Below, piece by piece: positions 54,064 to 62,415 of a stretch of DNA of 64,000 bases. A program made the position numbers and the translations under genes. The DNA comes from Planotetraspora silvatica. Lineage in GTDB: Bacteria > Actinomycetota > Actinomycetes > Streptosporangiales > Streptosporangiaceae. The stretch covers positions 1 through 64,000 of the forward strand of contig NZ_BOOQ01000034.1 of the NCBI RefSeq assembly GCF_016863315.1, read 5' to 3'. Each line of letters opens with the position of its first letter. The first letter of the stretch is position 1. Under the pieces are notes generated by a model that had not been told where the DNA came from, did not search any database, and was given only the letters and a program-made list of their open reading frames with translations.

Positions 54064-55350
54064 GTGATCATTCCGCGGCCGAGGGAACTGGCCGTCCTCG
54101 GGGGCTTCGTCACGTACGCGGACAGTGCCGTACTGCTGTCAAATGATCGTGACCTGGGACCGGAGGGGTACCGCCTGAGCGTCTCCGACGGCGTGATCGA
54201 GCTGGCCGCCGGCGGGCCCGCCGGCGAGTTCTACGGCAGGCAGACCCTGCGGCAACTCGGCGCGGCCGTGCCGTACGGGACGATCGAGGACGGTCCCCGC
54301 TTCGGCTGGCGCGGCGTGATGCTCGACGTCGCCCGGCACTTCATGCCCAAGGAATTCGTGTTGCGGCTGATCGATCTGATCGCCGAGCTCAAGCTGAACG
54401 TACTGCAGCTGCATCTGACCGACGACCAGGGCTGGCGGCTGGAGATCAAGCGGTATCCCCGGCTCACCGAGGTCACCGGCGACCACTACACCCATGACGA
54501 CATCCACGAGATCGTGTCGTACGCGGCCGACAGGTTCGTCCGCGTCGTCCCGGAGATCGGGCTGCCCGGGCACGTCCAGGCCGCGCTCGCCGCCTACCCG
54601 CACCTGGGCAACGACCCGGGCAGGCGGCTCGGCGTGTGGGACCGGTGGGGGATCAGCGAGCACACCCTCAACCTGGAGGAGTCCACGATCGCCTTCTTCC
54701 ACGACGTGCTGGACGAGGTCGTCGAGCTGTTCCCCGACGACTACGTGCACGTCGGCGGCGACGAGTGCCTGCCGGGGGAGTGGGAGCGCACGCCGCGGGC
54801 CCAGGAGCGCATCCGCGAACTCGGCCTGCCGGGCGCGCACGCGGCGCGGGCCTGGATCACCGCCCGGATGGCCGAGCACCTCGCCGCCCACGGCAGGAAG
54901 CTCGTCTACTGGTACGAGAAGGCCGACGGCCCGCCGGGCGCGACCACGATGACCTGGCTCGACGAGGAGAGCGGCCCGCAGGCGACGCTGGAGGGCAGGG
55001 ACGTCGTCCTCGCCCCTCACCTGCGCACCTACCTCGACTACCCGCCGGTCCTGGAGCCGGGCCCGTTCGCGCCCGACCGGGTGCTCTCGCTCTCCGGGGC
55101 CTACCACTTCGACCCTCCCGCCGCACCCGAGCGGGCGGACGGGCGGATCCTCGGCGTCCAGGCCCAGCTCTGGACCGAGTACATGCCCACCCCCTCCGAT
55201 GTGGAGCGCCAGGCCTTTCCCCGGCTCTGCGCGTTCGCCGAGGTCGCCTGGGGTTCCGCGGGCGACTACCCCGACTTCCTCCAGCGACTCCACCCGCACC
55301 TGGCCCGGCTGGAAGCCCAGGGTGTCCGGGTCGGGCCGTTCATCCCATAG
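54064..55350 (+). CDS. beta-N-acetylhexosaminidase, GH20
   Basis: A 428-residue GH20 enzyme. The barrel begins PRFGWRGVMLDVARHF, followed by LQLHLTDDQGWRLEIKRYP, and the catalytic Asp-Glu pair is Asp233-Glu234 in VHVGGDECLPG. It releases N-acetylglucosamine from chitobiose or related oligosaccharides. There is no signal peptide and the N-terminal GH20b-like domain is short, so it is probably cytoplasmic, acting on imported disaccharide. GTG 54064 has GGAGGGAAA upstream. It follows the permease by 74 bp, likely the same operon. Confidence 0.92.
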   Translation: MIIPRPRELAVLGGFVTYADSAVLLSNDRDLGPEGYRLSVSDGVIELAAGGPAGEFYGRQTLRQLGAAVPYGTIEDGPRFGWRGVMLDVARHFMPKEFVLRLIDLIAELKLNVLQLHLTDDQGWRLEIKRYPRLTEVTGDHYTHDDIHEIVSYAADRFVRVVPEIGLPGHVQAALAAYPHLGNDPGRRLGVWDRWGISEHTLNLEESTIAFFHDVLDEVVELFPDDYVHVGGDECLPGEWERTPRAQERIRELGLPGAHAARAWITARMAEHLAAHGRKLVYWYEKADGPPGATTMTWLDEESGPQATLEGRDVVLAPHLRTYLDYPPVLEPGPFAPDRVLSLSGAYHFDPPAAPERADGRILGVQAQLWTEYMPTPSDVERQAFPRLCAFAEVAWGSAGDYPDFLQRLHPHLARLEAQGVRVGPFIP

Positions 55351-55384
55351 ACCACGGGGGACCGCCAGACCACGGGGGATCGCA
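55349..55384. repeat. 18-bp tandem duplication upstream of the CBM3 gene
   Basis: AGACCACGGGGGAyCGCm occurs twice in direct tandem (55349-55366 and 55367-55384), beginning on the GH20 stop codon. Each copy carries AGACCAC, the right half of a dre, so the pair could be weak DasR-type half-sites, or a simple duplication. Confidence 0.55.
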
Positions 55385-55402
55385 CCCAAGGAAAGGACGA
55401 AA

Positions 55403-56818
55403 GTGTCCAGCAAGAAGTGGTTAGCCGGCGGACTCGTGTCCGCCCTCGCCCTCATCGGCGTGGCCGCACTCCCGGCCGACGCCGCGACCTCACTCCGCGT
55501 CCAGTACAAGACGAGTGCCGCCGGAGCCACGGCGGACCAGGTCGAGCCGTGGTTCAACCTGGTCAACAGCGGCACCACGGCCGTGCCGCTGAGCTCGGTG
55601 AAGATCCGCTACTACTTCAAGGCCGACTCGCCCACGCAGCAGTACCGCTTCGCCTGCTCGTGGGCGGTGGTCTCCTGCTCCACCGTGACCGGCACGTTCG
55701 GCACGATCTCCCCCGGTACGGCTACCGCCGACCGGTACCTGGAGGTGGGCTTCACCTCGGGCTCGCTCGCTCCCGGCGCCCAGACGAGCGACCTGCAGTT
55801 GCGCTTCTACCGTGCCGACTGGCAGCGGATCACGCAGAGCGACGACTACTCCTTCGGCTCGTCCAGGACCACCTACGCCGACTGGTCCAAGGTGACCGCC
55901 TATCAGAACGGCGCACTCGTCTGGGGTGACGCCCCCGCGGGCGGCGATCCGACGCCGACGCCGACCCCCACGCCTCCCACGTCGCCGAGCCCGCCGCCCA
56001 CCGGCGGCAACGCGGGAGTCGTCTTCGACGACTTCTCCTACACCGACGCCAACGACACGCGGATTAACGCGCACAACTGGACTATCCGTACGAACCAGGG
56101 CGGTCCCGGCATCCCCGGCGCCTCCTGGCCCAAGGAGAACATCTCCTTCCCGGTCGTTTCCGGCTCCAACAAGGCGCTGCAACTCAAGTCGGCCACCGAC
56201 GGCACCGGTTCGGGCACCCAGCAGTCGGAGGTGCTCAACCAGCGCAAGTTCCTCGAGGGCACCTACGCCGCCCGGGTGAAGTTCTCCGACGCCCCCGTCA
56301 GCGGTCCCGACGGCGACGCCATCGTGGAGACCTTCTTCACGATCACGCCGCTCAACCGCGACCTCGACCCGGACTACAGCGAGCAGGACTTCGAGTACCT
56401 GCCCAACGGAGGCTGGGGCGAGCCTTCCGGCATCATGTACGCCACGTCGTGGGAGACCTACCAGAACGAGCCCTGGCTGGCCGTCAACGTCCACGGTGAG
56501 GTCCGCCAGAGCTACGACGGCTGGCACGACCTGGTGCTGCAGGTCTCCGGCGGCACGATCAAGTACTACATCGACGGCGCGCTGTTCGCGGAGCACGGCG
56601 GCATCTACTACCCCGAGACCGTGCAGTCGGTGAACTTCAACCTGTGGTTCATCAGCGGCGGCCAGATCGGCAGTTCGACCCCGCGCACGTACGTGCAGCA
56701 GGTCGACTGGTTCTACCACGCGAAGAACGAGGTCGTCGCGCCCAGTGAAGTGGTCAACCGGGTCAACGGCTACCGCACGGCGTCGACCGCCTGGGTCGAC
56801 ACGGTTCCCGGTGCCTGA
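55403..56818 (+). CDS. secreted CBM3 + GH16-like glycoside hydrolase
   Basis: A 471-residue exported protein. A signal peptide (MSSKKWLAGGLVSALALIG, ending in ADAA) is followed by a CBM3 cellulose/chitin-binding module at about 30-175 (LRVQYKTSAAGATADQVEPW, then IRYYFKADSPTQQYRF), a Pro/Thr linker to about 200, and a concanavalin-like catalytic domain. Glu327, Asp329 and Glu331 in SEQDFEYLP form the GH16 ExDxE motif. Activity on beta-glucan or chitin-glucan is possible; context favours fungal wall breakdown. GTG 55403 has GGAAAGGA upstream. Confidence 0.8.
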   Translation: MSSKKWLAGGLVSALALIGVAALPADAATSLRVQYKTSAAGATADQVEPWFNLVNSGTTAVPLSSVKIRYYFKADSPTQQYRFACSWAVVSCSTVTGTFGTISPGTATADRYLEVGFTSGSLAPGAQTSDLQLRFYRADWQRITQSDDYSFGSSRTTYADWSKVTAYQNGALVWGDAPAGGDPTPTPTPTPPTSPSPPPTGGNAGVVFDDFSYTDANDTRINAHNWTIRTNQGGPGIPGASWPKENISFPVVSGSNKALQLKSATDGTGSGTQQSEVLNQRKFLEGTYAARVKFSDAPVSGPDGDAIVETFFTITPLNRDLDPDYSEQDFEYLPNGGWGEPSGIMYATSWETYQNEPWLAVNVHGEVRQSYDGWHDLVLQVSGGTIKYYIDGALFAEHGGIYYPETVQSVNFNLWFISGGQIGSSTPRTYVQQVDWFYHAKNEVVAPSEVVNRVNGYRTASTAWVDTVPGA

Positions 56819-56834
56819 CCGGCGATGAGACGGC

Positions 56835-56867
56835 ACGGCTCGCGCGTATTCGGGGCGCGCGAGCCGT
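56835..56867 (+). terminator. terminator of the chitin-sugar operon
   Basis: Perfect 12-bp arms ACGGCTCGCGCG (56835-56846) and CGCGCGAGCCGT (56856-56867) with a 9-nt loop lie 16 bp past the CBM3/GH16-like stop. No U-tract follows, as is common in high-GC actinomycetes. Confidence 0.75.
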
Positions 56868-56908
56868 CAGCCCCCGTGTCCTGAGCCCGGGTCCGGCGGT
56901 CCCTGTCC

Positions 56909-57592
56909 TCAGCCCTGGCCGGCGATGTTGCGCAGGGCCTCGCGCCGGGACAGCCCGGAGATGCCCTGGTGGCTGACATAGCGGACGACCTCGACCGGGT
57001 CGGTCTTGGCGTACTCGCGCAGCGCCCAGCCGATGGCCTTGCGGGCGAAGAAGTCGATGTCCGACAGGCTCGGCTCGATACAGGCGTAGAGCAGGCCGCG
57101 GTCGGTGCCGTCCTTGAAGGAGTTCTGGCAGAGGATCGCCGTACGCCGCTTCCACAGATCCGGGTCGTGGGCCCATTCCAGCATCAGCGGGCGCATCGTC
57201 TCGGGGAAGAGCCGCACCAGTGGTCCGATCCTGCGGATGGCGAGATCGTCCACGAAGTCCCACCAGGCCCCTGTGACGATCATCTCCTCGTACATGGGCA
57301 GCGTGTAGAGGGTCTGCCAGGGCTTGTAGTAGCGGAAGCCCGACAACTCGATCGCGGCGTAGCGCTCCTCGCGGTACTCGGCCTCCCGCCACAGCGCGAG
57401 CACGGTCCTGCGCCACTCCGGCGCCGACTCCAGTCGGTGCTCGGCGAAGACCCGCCGCAGGGCGGCCCGCCGGGGGACCGCCGTCACCCCGAGGTAGGGC
57501 ATCTCCGATTTCATGTACGCCCGCATGGCGGGGGCACTCGACGGATCGGCCACCTCGGCGAGCGTGGCCCGCACCTTCTCGACGAGTGTCAT
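56909..57592 (-). CDS. AlkD-like DNA glycosylase (HEAT-repeat)
   Basis: A 227-residue all-helical protein of the DNA-alkylation-repair (AlkC/AlkD) family. It opens MTLVEKVRATLAEVADPSSA, includes MRAYMKSEMPYLGVTAVPRR, the WDFVDDLAIRRIG segment with the catalytic Asp, and FFARKAIGWALREYAKTDP near the end. AlkD-type enzymes excise bulky alkylpurines such as 3-methyladenine without base flipping. ATG 57592 overlaps the stop of the TetR gene by 4 bp, so the two are coupled, an unusual partner for a KstR2-like regulator. Confidence 0.9.
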   Translation of the reverse strand: MTLVEKVRATLAEVADPSSAPAMRAYMKSEMPYLGVTAVPRRAALRRVFAEHRLESAPEWRRTVLALWREAEYREERYAAIELSGFRYYKPWQTLYTLPMYEEMIVTGAWWDFVDDLAIRRIGPLVRLFPETMRPLMLEWAHDPDLWKRRTAILCQNSFKDGTDRGLLYACIEPSLSDIDFFARKAIGWALREYAKTDPVEVVRYVSHQGISGLSRREALRNIAGQG

Positions 57593-58272
57593 GCCGGCTG
57601 CGTCGTCCGGTCCCCGGTGGCGAGTCCGTCGAACAGCACCTTGATGTAGTGCTCGGCGAGGGCGTCGGTGTCGAGGCGTCCGCCGGGACGGAACCACCGG
57701 ACCGCCACCCAGATCCCGTCGCGGATCATGCGGTAGGTGAGCTTGGGGTCGACGTCGGCGCGGAACTGGCCGCTGGCCTGGCCACGCCTGATCTGTTCCA
57801 TCCACATGCGCTCGACCTCGTCCTCGGCCCGCACGAGATAGTCGAAGCGGTCGCCGGGCAGCGAGCGGAGGTAGTTCCAGTCGTTCTGCATGACCGTGAT
57901 GGCTGCGCGGTGCGGCTCCAGGGTGTGGAACCCGATGCTGACCAGCTGGGACAGGGCCGCGCGCGCGTCGGCGGCGTCGGCGAGCGCCGCGCGGTAGCGG
58001 GCGATGAGGTCCTCGAGGAAGGTGCGGAGCACCTCGTCGACGATCGTCTCCTTGGAGTCGAAGTGGTGGTAGAGGCTTCCCGAGAGGATGCCCGCCTCGT
58101 CGGCGATCTCGCGGACCGTGGTGGCCTGGAAGCCCTTGCGTGCGAAGAGTTCGGCGGCGAGCTTCACGAGATGGTCGCGCCGCTCCGACGCCGGGCCGGT
58201 CGCACCGGTCCGTTTCGCCCGTACGGGAGCGGCGGTGGCGCCGGAGTTCTTACGCTGGTTCACGCCGACCAT
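57589..58272 (-). CDS. TetR family regulator, KstR2-like
   Basis: A 227-residue TetR. After a basic leader, the HTH spans about 35-85 (HLVKLAAELFARKGFQATTV, then GILSGSLYHHFDSKETIVDEV). The C-terminal region, with NDWNYLRSLPGDRFDYLV, resembles the KstR2 group that binds acyl-CoA of steroid degradation intermediates. A perfect KstR2 operator lies 9 bp upstream of ATG 58272, so it represses itself and the overlapping AlkD-like gene. The rest of a steroid-degradation regulon is not in this window. Confidence 0.85.
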   Translation of the reverse strand: MVGVNQRKNSGATAAPVRAKRTGATGPASERRDHLVKLAAELFARKGFQATTVREIADEAGILSGSLYHHFDSKETIVDEVLRTFLEDLIARYRAALADAADARAALSQLVSIGFHTLEPHRAAITVMQNDWNYLRSLPGDRFDYLVRAEDEVERMWMEQIRRGQASGQFRADVDPKLTYRMIRDGIWVAVRWFRPGGRLDTDALAEHYIKVLFDGLATGDRTTQPA

Positions 58273-58280
58273 TATGAGCC

Positions 58281-58302
58281 TTCGAGCAAGAGCTTGCTCG
58301 AA
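58281..58302. promoter_or_regulatory. KstR2-type operator
   Basis: A 22-bp palindrome with perfect 10-bp arms TTCGAGCAAG and CTTGCTCGAA around a central AG. Its core AGCAAGAGCTTGCT satisfies the published KstR2 consensus AnCAAGnnCTTGnT at every position. It sits 9 bp before the TetR start codon. Confidence 0.8.
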
Positions 58303-58494
58303 CGCCCCGAGGTTTCCCTGTGCCCGGCCCGTGCGAGTGTGTACAACTTCGGGCATTCCACCCCTGGTCGGCGCCCGTCCCGGCCGCGATGCCTGCCAAG
58401 TCGGGCGAATCGCCTCGGCGGGCCTCCGCTCCGCCCGCTTGCGACCTTTCACAAGCACGCCGTACTCGACGGCGGGTAGGGCAGGATCGGAGCC

Positions 58495-59871
58495 ATGGCG
58501 AAACTGGGCTATCCGTTCACACTGGGGGTGGCTTCGGGAGAACCCTTACCCGACGGGGTGATCCTGTGGACCCGTCTGGCGCCTGAGCCGCTGCATCCCA
58601 CCCGGCCGGGAGGCATGCCCAACCAGACGATGACCGTCCACTGGCAGGTGGCCGAGGACCGGGCGTTCGCGCGGGTCGTCCAGGCGGGCACCGCGGCGGC
58701 CAACCCCGACTGGGCCCACAGCGTACACGCCGAGATCACCGGGCTGCGGCCGGGGACGGAGTACTTCTACCGCTTCTCCGTCGACGATCACACCAGCCCG
58801 GTGGGCCGCACCAAGACCGCCCCCGGCCCCGCCTCGGCGGACCCCGTGCGGTTCGGGGTCGTCTCGTGCCAGCGTTACGAGCACGGATACTTCACGGCCC
58901 TGCGCCATCTGGCGGACGAGGTGCCCGACGTGATCATCCACCTCGGCGACTACATCTACGAGTACGGCAAGCCGGCCCATCCCGGGCCGGGGCACTACGT
59001 GCGCAGACTGGAGCCGGAAGCCGAGTGCAGGACGCTGGGCGCCTACCGCGACCGATACGCCCGCTATCGCATGGACGCCGACCTGCAGGCCGCCCACGCG
59101 GCGGCCCCGTGGATCGCGCTGCCCGACGACCACGAGGTGCGCGACGACTACTCGGGCAGGCTGCCGGGTGACGGCAGCAGCCCGGGCGCCTTCCTCAAGC
59201 GCAGGGCAGCCGCGTTCAAGGCCTACTTCGAGCACCTGCCGTTGCGCGACCGCCCGCAGGGCGCCAACTTGCGCAACCACCGCGTGCGCGCCTACGGCAG
59301 GGTCGTCGACTTCGTCGTCGCCGACACGCGGCAGTACCGGGAGGGGCGGGACATGCTCGGCCCCGAACAGGAGCAGTGGCTGACCGACCGGCTGGACGCC
59401 TCGACCGCCCGGTGGAAGGTGCTCGCGCAGGCGGTGTTCTTCGCCCCGCGGAGGTTCCCCGCGGGGTCGCTCGGCGCCGACGCCTGGGACGGCTACCCCG
59501 AGTCGAGGGCTCGCGTGCTGGCGCACGCCCCCGACGGCCTGGTGGTGCTGAGCGGCGACGTCCACAACGCGTGGGCCGGCGACCTGCGGTCCGCCTGGTC
59601 CGACCCGGATTCGAAGGCGCTCGGCGTCGAGTTCGCCGCCGCGTCGGTGACGAGCATGCCCGGTGAGGTCGACTCCGACGCCGTCCTGGAGTCGAACCCG
59701 CACCTCGCCTTCTTCGACGGCCGGCGCGGTTACATGTTCTGCACGGCCGCCGCCGACCGGTTCCAGGCCGACTACCGGGCGGTCGACTTCGTGGACCGCC
59801 CGGGCGCCTCCGTGTCGACGGCCGCGCGCTTCCAGGTCGAGGGGAACAAACTGCGACGTGTCGATCTGTAA
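58495..59871 (+). CDS. phoD: PhoD-family alkaline phosphatase without signal peptide
   Basis: A 458-residue PhoD-like metallophosphoesterase. The N-terminal PhoD domain begins FTLGVASGEPLPDGVILWTR at residue 8. Metal and catalytic motifs are VVSCQRYEHGY, IHLGDYIYEYGK, PDDHEVRDDY and SGDVHNAWAG. PhoD enzymes are normally Tat-exported, but here the frame closes at 58479, before any twin-arginine leader, so the protein appears cytoplasmic or uses another export route. Phosphodiester hydrolysis is the likely activity. Confidence 0.87.
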   Translation: MAKLGYPFTLGVASGEPLPDGVILWTRLAPEPLHPTRPGGMPNQTMTVHWQVAEDRAFARVVQAGTAAANPDWAHSVHAEITGLRPGTEYFYRFSVDDHTSPVGRTKTAPGPASADPVRFGVVSCQRYEHGYFTALRHLADEVPDVIIHLGDYIYEYGKPAHPGPGHYVRRLEPEAECRTLGAYRDRYARYRMDADLQAAHAAAPWIALPDDHEVRDDYSGRLPGDGSSPGAFLKRRAAAFKAYFEHLPLRDRPQGANLRNHRVRAYGRVVDFVVADTRQYREGRDMLGPEQEQWLTDRLDASTARWKVLAQAVFFAPRRFPAGSLGADAWDGYPESRARVLAHAPDGLVVLSGDVHNAWAGDLRSAWSDPDSKALGVEFAAASVTSMPGEVDSDAVLESNPHLAFFDGRRGYMFCTAAADRFQADYRAVDFVDRPGASVSTAARFQVEGNKLRRVDL

Positions 59872-59894
59872 AATCCGAGGTCAATAGACTGGCG

Positions 59895-59913
59895 AATAGG
59901 AAAGTTTCCTATT
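59895..59913 (+). promoter_or_regulatory. palindromic operator upstream of the GH3 gene
   Basis: AATAGGAAA-G-TTTCCTATT is a perfect 9-1-9 palindrome, 40 bp before the GH3 start. Palindromes with this AGGAAA/TTTCCT core fit binding sites of ROK-family repressors of amino-sugar and sugar genes, to my knowledge; the regulator is not in this window. Confidence 0.55.
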
Positions 59914-59953
59914 AGATTTCTCGCATGCCAGAGCGCTGCCCAGTGGGCACAGT

Positions 59954-61441
59954 ATGAAGCGAAGCCCGGACCTTCTCCGTCTGGCCGAAACGGTCCTCCT
60001 GCCCGGCTTCGTGGGAACCGCGGCACCCGACTGGGTGCGCCGGCGGCTCGCCGACGGACTCGCCGGAGTCGTCCTGTTCTCCAGGAACGTCGACACCCCC
60101 GCGCAGCTCGCCGACCTCACTTCGGCCCTCCGGGCGGAGAACGCCGACATCCTCATCGGGATCGACGAGGAGGCCGGCGAGGTCACCCGCCTGGAGGCAC
60201 GCACCGGAAGCTCCCGTCCGGGGAACTACGCGCTCGGGGTGGTCGACGACGTGGCCCTGACCGAACAGGTCGCCCGCGACGTCGGACACGACCTGCGCAC
60301 GGCGGGGGTGAACATCGACTTCGCGCCGGCGGCCGACGTCAACTCCAACCCGGACAACCCGGTGATCGGCCTCCGGTCCTTCGGCGCCGACCCCGCTCTG
60401 GTCGCCAGGCATACCGCGGCCTGGGTCAGTGGACTGCAGTCCGCCGGGGTCGCCGCCTGCGCCAAACACTTCCCCGGGCACGGCGACACGTCGGTGGACT
60501 CGCACCACAGCATCCCCCGGGTCACCGCCTCGGCGGAGGAGCTGGACGAGGTGGAGTTGTGGCCCTTTCGCGCCGCGATCCAGGAGGGCGTCCGCTCGGT
60601 CATGACGGGTCACCTGCTCGTGACCGCGTACGACGACGAACTCCCCGCCACCCTCAGCCCGAAGATCCTCACCGGCCTCCTCCGGAATCGGCTCGGTTTC
60701 GAGGGGCTCATCGTCACCGACGGCATCGAGATGGCCGCGGTGGCCGGACGCTACGGGCTGGGCGGCGCCAGCGCGCTCGCCATCGCGGCCGGCGCGGACT
60801 CCATCTGCGTGGGCGGGGAGAACTCCGACGAGGCCACGGTCGAGCTCATCCGCGACGCCGTCGCCGACGCCGTCATCGACGGCACCCTGCCCGAGGAGCG
60901 GCTGGCCGACGCGGCGGTCCGGGTGCGGGCGCTCGCCTCATGGCATGCCGCGGCGGCCGAGACGGAGCTTCCCGACGAGATCGGGCTCGCCGCGGCCCGC
61001 AGGGCCGTCAGGGTCACCCGCAGGCCCGGCGGGCCGGCCGTCCTGCCCCTGGTGGTGGCCTCCCACGTGGTCGAACTGGCGCCCGAGACCAACCTGGCCA
61101 TCGACAAGGGCATGCCGTGGGGGGCGGGCGAGCCGCTGAGCAAGCTGCTGCCCGGCACCACGGTCACCCGATTGAGCGAGCCGGAGGCCATGGACGGAGC
61201 CCCCGACCGCGTGCTGTGCGAGGCCGCCGACCGGCCCCTGGTCATCGTCGTGCGCGACGCGCACCGCCACGCCTGGCAGCTGGACTTCGTGGAACGCGTC
61301 CTGGCCGCCCGCCCGGACGGCGTGATCGTGGAGATGGGCCTGCCCGGCCGTACGGACCTCGGCGCGGTGCACATCGCCACCCACGGTTCGGCCCGGGTGT
61401 GCGGCCAGGCCGCCGCGGAGGTGCTGACAGGCCAGGCCTGA
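59954..61441 (+). CDS. nagZ: GH3 beta-N-acetylhexosaminidase, NagZ-like
   Basis: A 495-residue GH3 enzyme. AKHFPGHGDTSVDSH (K171-H172) is the NagZ-type loop carrying the catalytic His/Asp, and the nucleophile is Asp256 in VTDGIEMAA. The KHFPGHG loop separates it from GH3 beta-glucosidases. A C-terminal sandwich-like domain of about 150 residues follows the barrel. No signal peptide is seen. It removes GlcNAc from muropeptides or chito-oligosaccharides, fitting the amino-sugar genes nearby. Confidence 0.92.
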   Translation: MKRSPDLLRLAETVLLPGFVGTAAPDWVRRRLADGLAGVVLFSRNVDTPAQLADLTSALRAENADILIGIDEEAGEVTRLEARTGSSRPGNYALGVVDDVALTEQVARDVGHDLRTAGVNIDFAPAADVNSNPDNPVIGLRSFGADPALVARHTAAWVSGLQSAGVAACAKHFPGHGDTSVDSHHSIPRVTASAEELDEVELWPFRAAIQEGVRSVMTGHLLVTAYDDELPATLSPKILTGLLRNRLGFEGLIVTDGIEMAAVAGRYGLGGASALAIAAGADSICVGGENSDEATVELIRDAVADAVIDGTLPEERLADAAVRVRALASWHAAAAETELPDEIGLAAARRAVRVTRRPGGPAVLPLVVASHVVELAPETNLAIDKGMPWGAGEPLSKLLPGTTVTRLSEPEAMDGAPDRVLCEAADRPLVIVVRDAHRHAWQLDFVERVLAARPDGVIVEMGLPGRTDLGAVHIATHGSARVCGQAAAEVLTGQA

Positions 61442-61507
61442 CGCTGTTTCCTCCCACTCGTCCCGAGTCCGTACGATGGTCGCCGACAACGGGGAGATGA
61501 GAACTCG

Positions 61508-62332
61508 ATGAAGGTCGCATACGTCACCTGTGACAATCCCGTCGCGCGGTTCGACGACGAGCGGGAGATCCTCCTGGGCGCCTGGCTGGGAGCCGGGATC
61601 GAGGGGACGACGCTCACGTGGGACGACCCCCGGGCCGACTGGTCCTCGTTCGACGCCGTCGTCGTCCGTTCGGCGTGGGACTACATCGAGCGCCGTGACG
61701 AGTTCACGGCCTGGGCCCGGCGGGTCGAGCAGGCGACCCGGCTGTTCAACTCGGCGTCCGTGCTCGAATGGAACACCGACAAGACCTACCTGCGCGGCCT
61801 GGGCGTGCCGACCGTGCCCACCCACTGGGCCGAGCCGGGGACGAACGCGGAGCTTCCTCACTGGGAGGAGTACGTCGTCAAGCCCGCGATCTCGTCCGGC
61901 GCGCGCGACACGATGCGCACCGCCGATCGGGATCTGGCCGAGGCGCACGTCGCCAAGCTCGTCGGCGCGGGCAGGACGGCCATGGTGCAGCCGTACGTCA
62001 AGGCGGTCGAGCACGAGGGGGAGCTGTCCCTCCTCTACTTCGGGGGCGAGTTCAGCCATGCCGTACGGCGTCACCCGATGCTGACCGAGACCGCGATCGA
62101 CGAGGCCAACCGGGCGCGCCTGCGTGATCCCGACGACGACCAGTTCGCCCTGGCGGAGCTCGTGCTGAGCAAGGTGGGGGAGCGCCTGCTCTACGCCCGG
62201 GTCGACCTCGTCCGCATGCCCGACGGGGAGCCGGTGCTCATGGAGCTCGAGGCCGCCGAGCCGTACCTCTTCCTGCGTTACGAGCTGGACGCGCCGGAGC
62301 TGTTCGCGCGGGTGCTGGCCGACAGCCTCTGA
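61508..62332 (+). CDS. ATP-grasp family ligase
   Basis: A 274-residue ATP-grasp protein related to prokaryotic glutathione-synthetase-like ligases (the group that includes the cycloserine ligase DcsG). It has FDAVVVRSAWDYIERRDEF near the start, YVVKPAISSGARDT for nucleotide binding, and YARVDLVRMPDGEPVLMELE with the magnesium-binding residues. It joins a carboxylate to an amine or similar nucleophile; substrate unknown, and no peptide-precursor gene is adjacent. GGGGAGATGAGA precedes the ATG. Confidence 0.85.
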   Translation: MKVAYVTCDNPVARFDDEREILLGAWLGAGIEGTTLTWDDPRADWSSFDAVVVRSAWDYIERRDEFTAWARRVEQATRLFNSASVLEWNTDKTYLRGLGVPTVPTHWAEPGTNAELPHWEEYVVKPAISSGARDTMRTADRDLAEAHVAKLVGAGRTAMVQPYVKAVEHEGELSLLYFGGEFSHAVRRHPMLTETAIDEANRARLRDPDDDQFALAELVLSKVGERLLYARVDLVRMPDGEPVLMELEAAEPYLFLRYELDAPELFARVLADSL

Positions 62333-62415
62333 GCCGTACCCGGGGCCGGGTGCCGGGCGGCCGTCCCCGGCTCGCTGCGGCGACGGCTACGGTGACCGCG
62401 AGGAGGCGGCAATCA

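Noticed and set aside
55403-56818. Chitinase
   Set aside because: There is no GH18 or GH19 motif; the ExDxE motif and CBM3 indicate a GH16-like enzyme.
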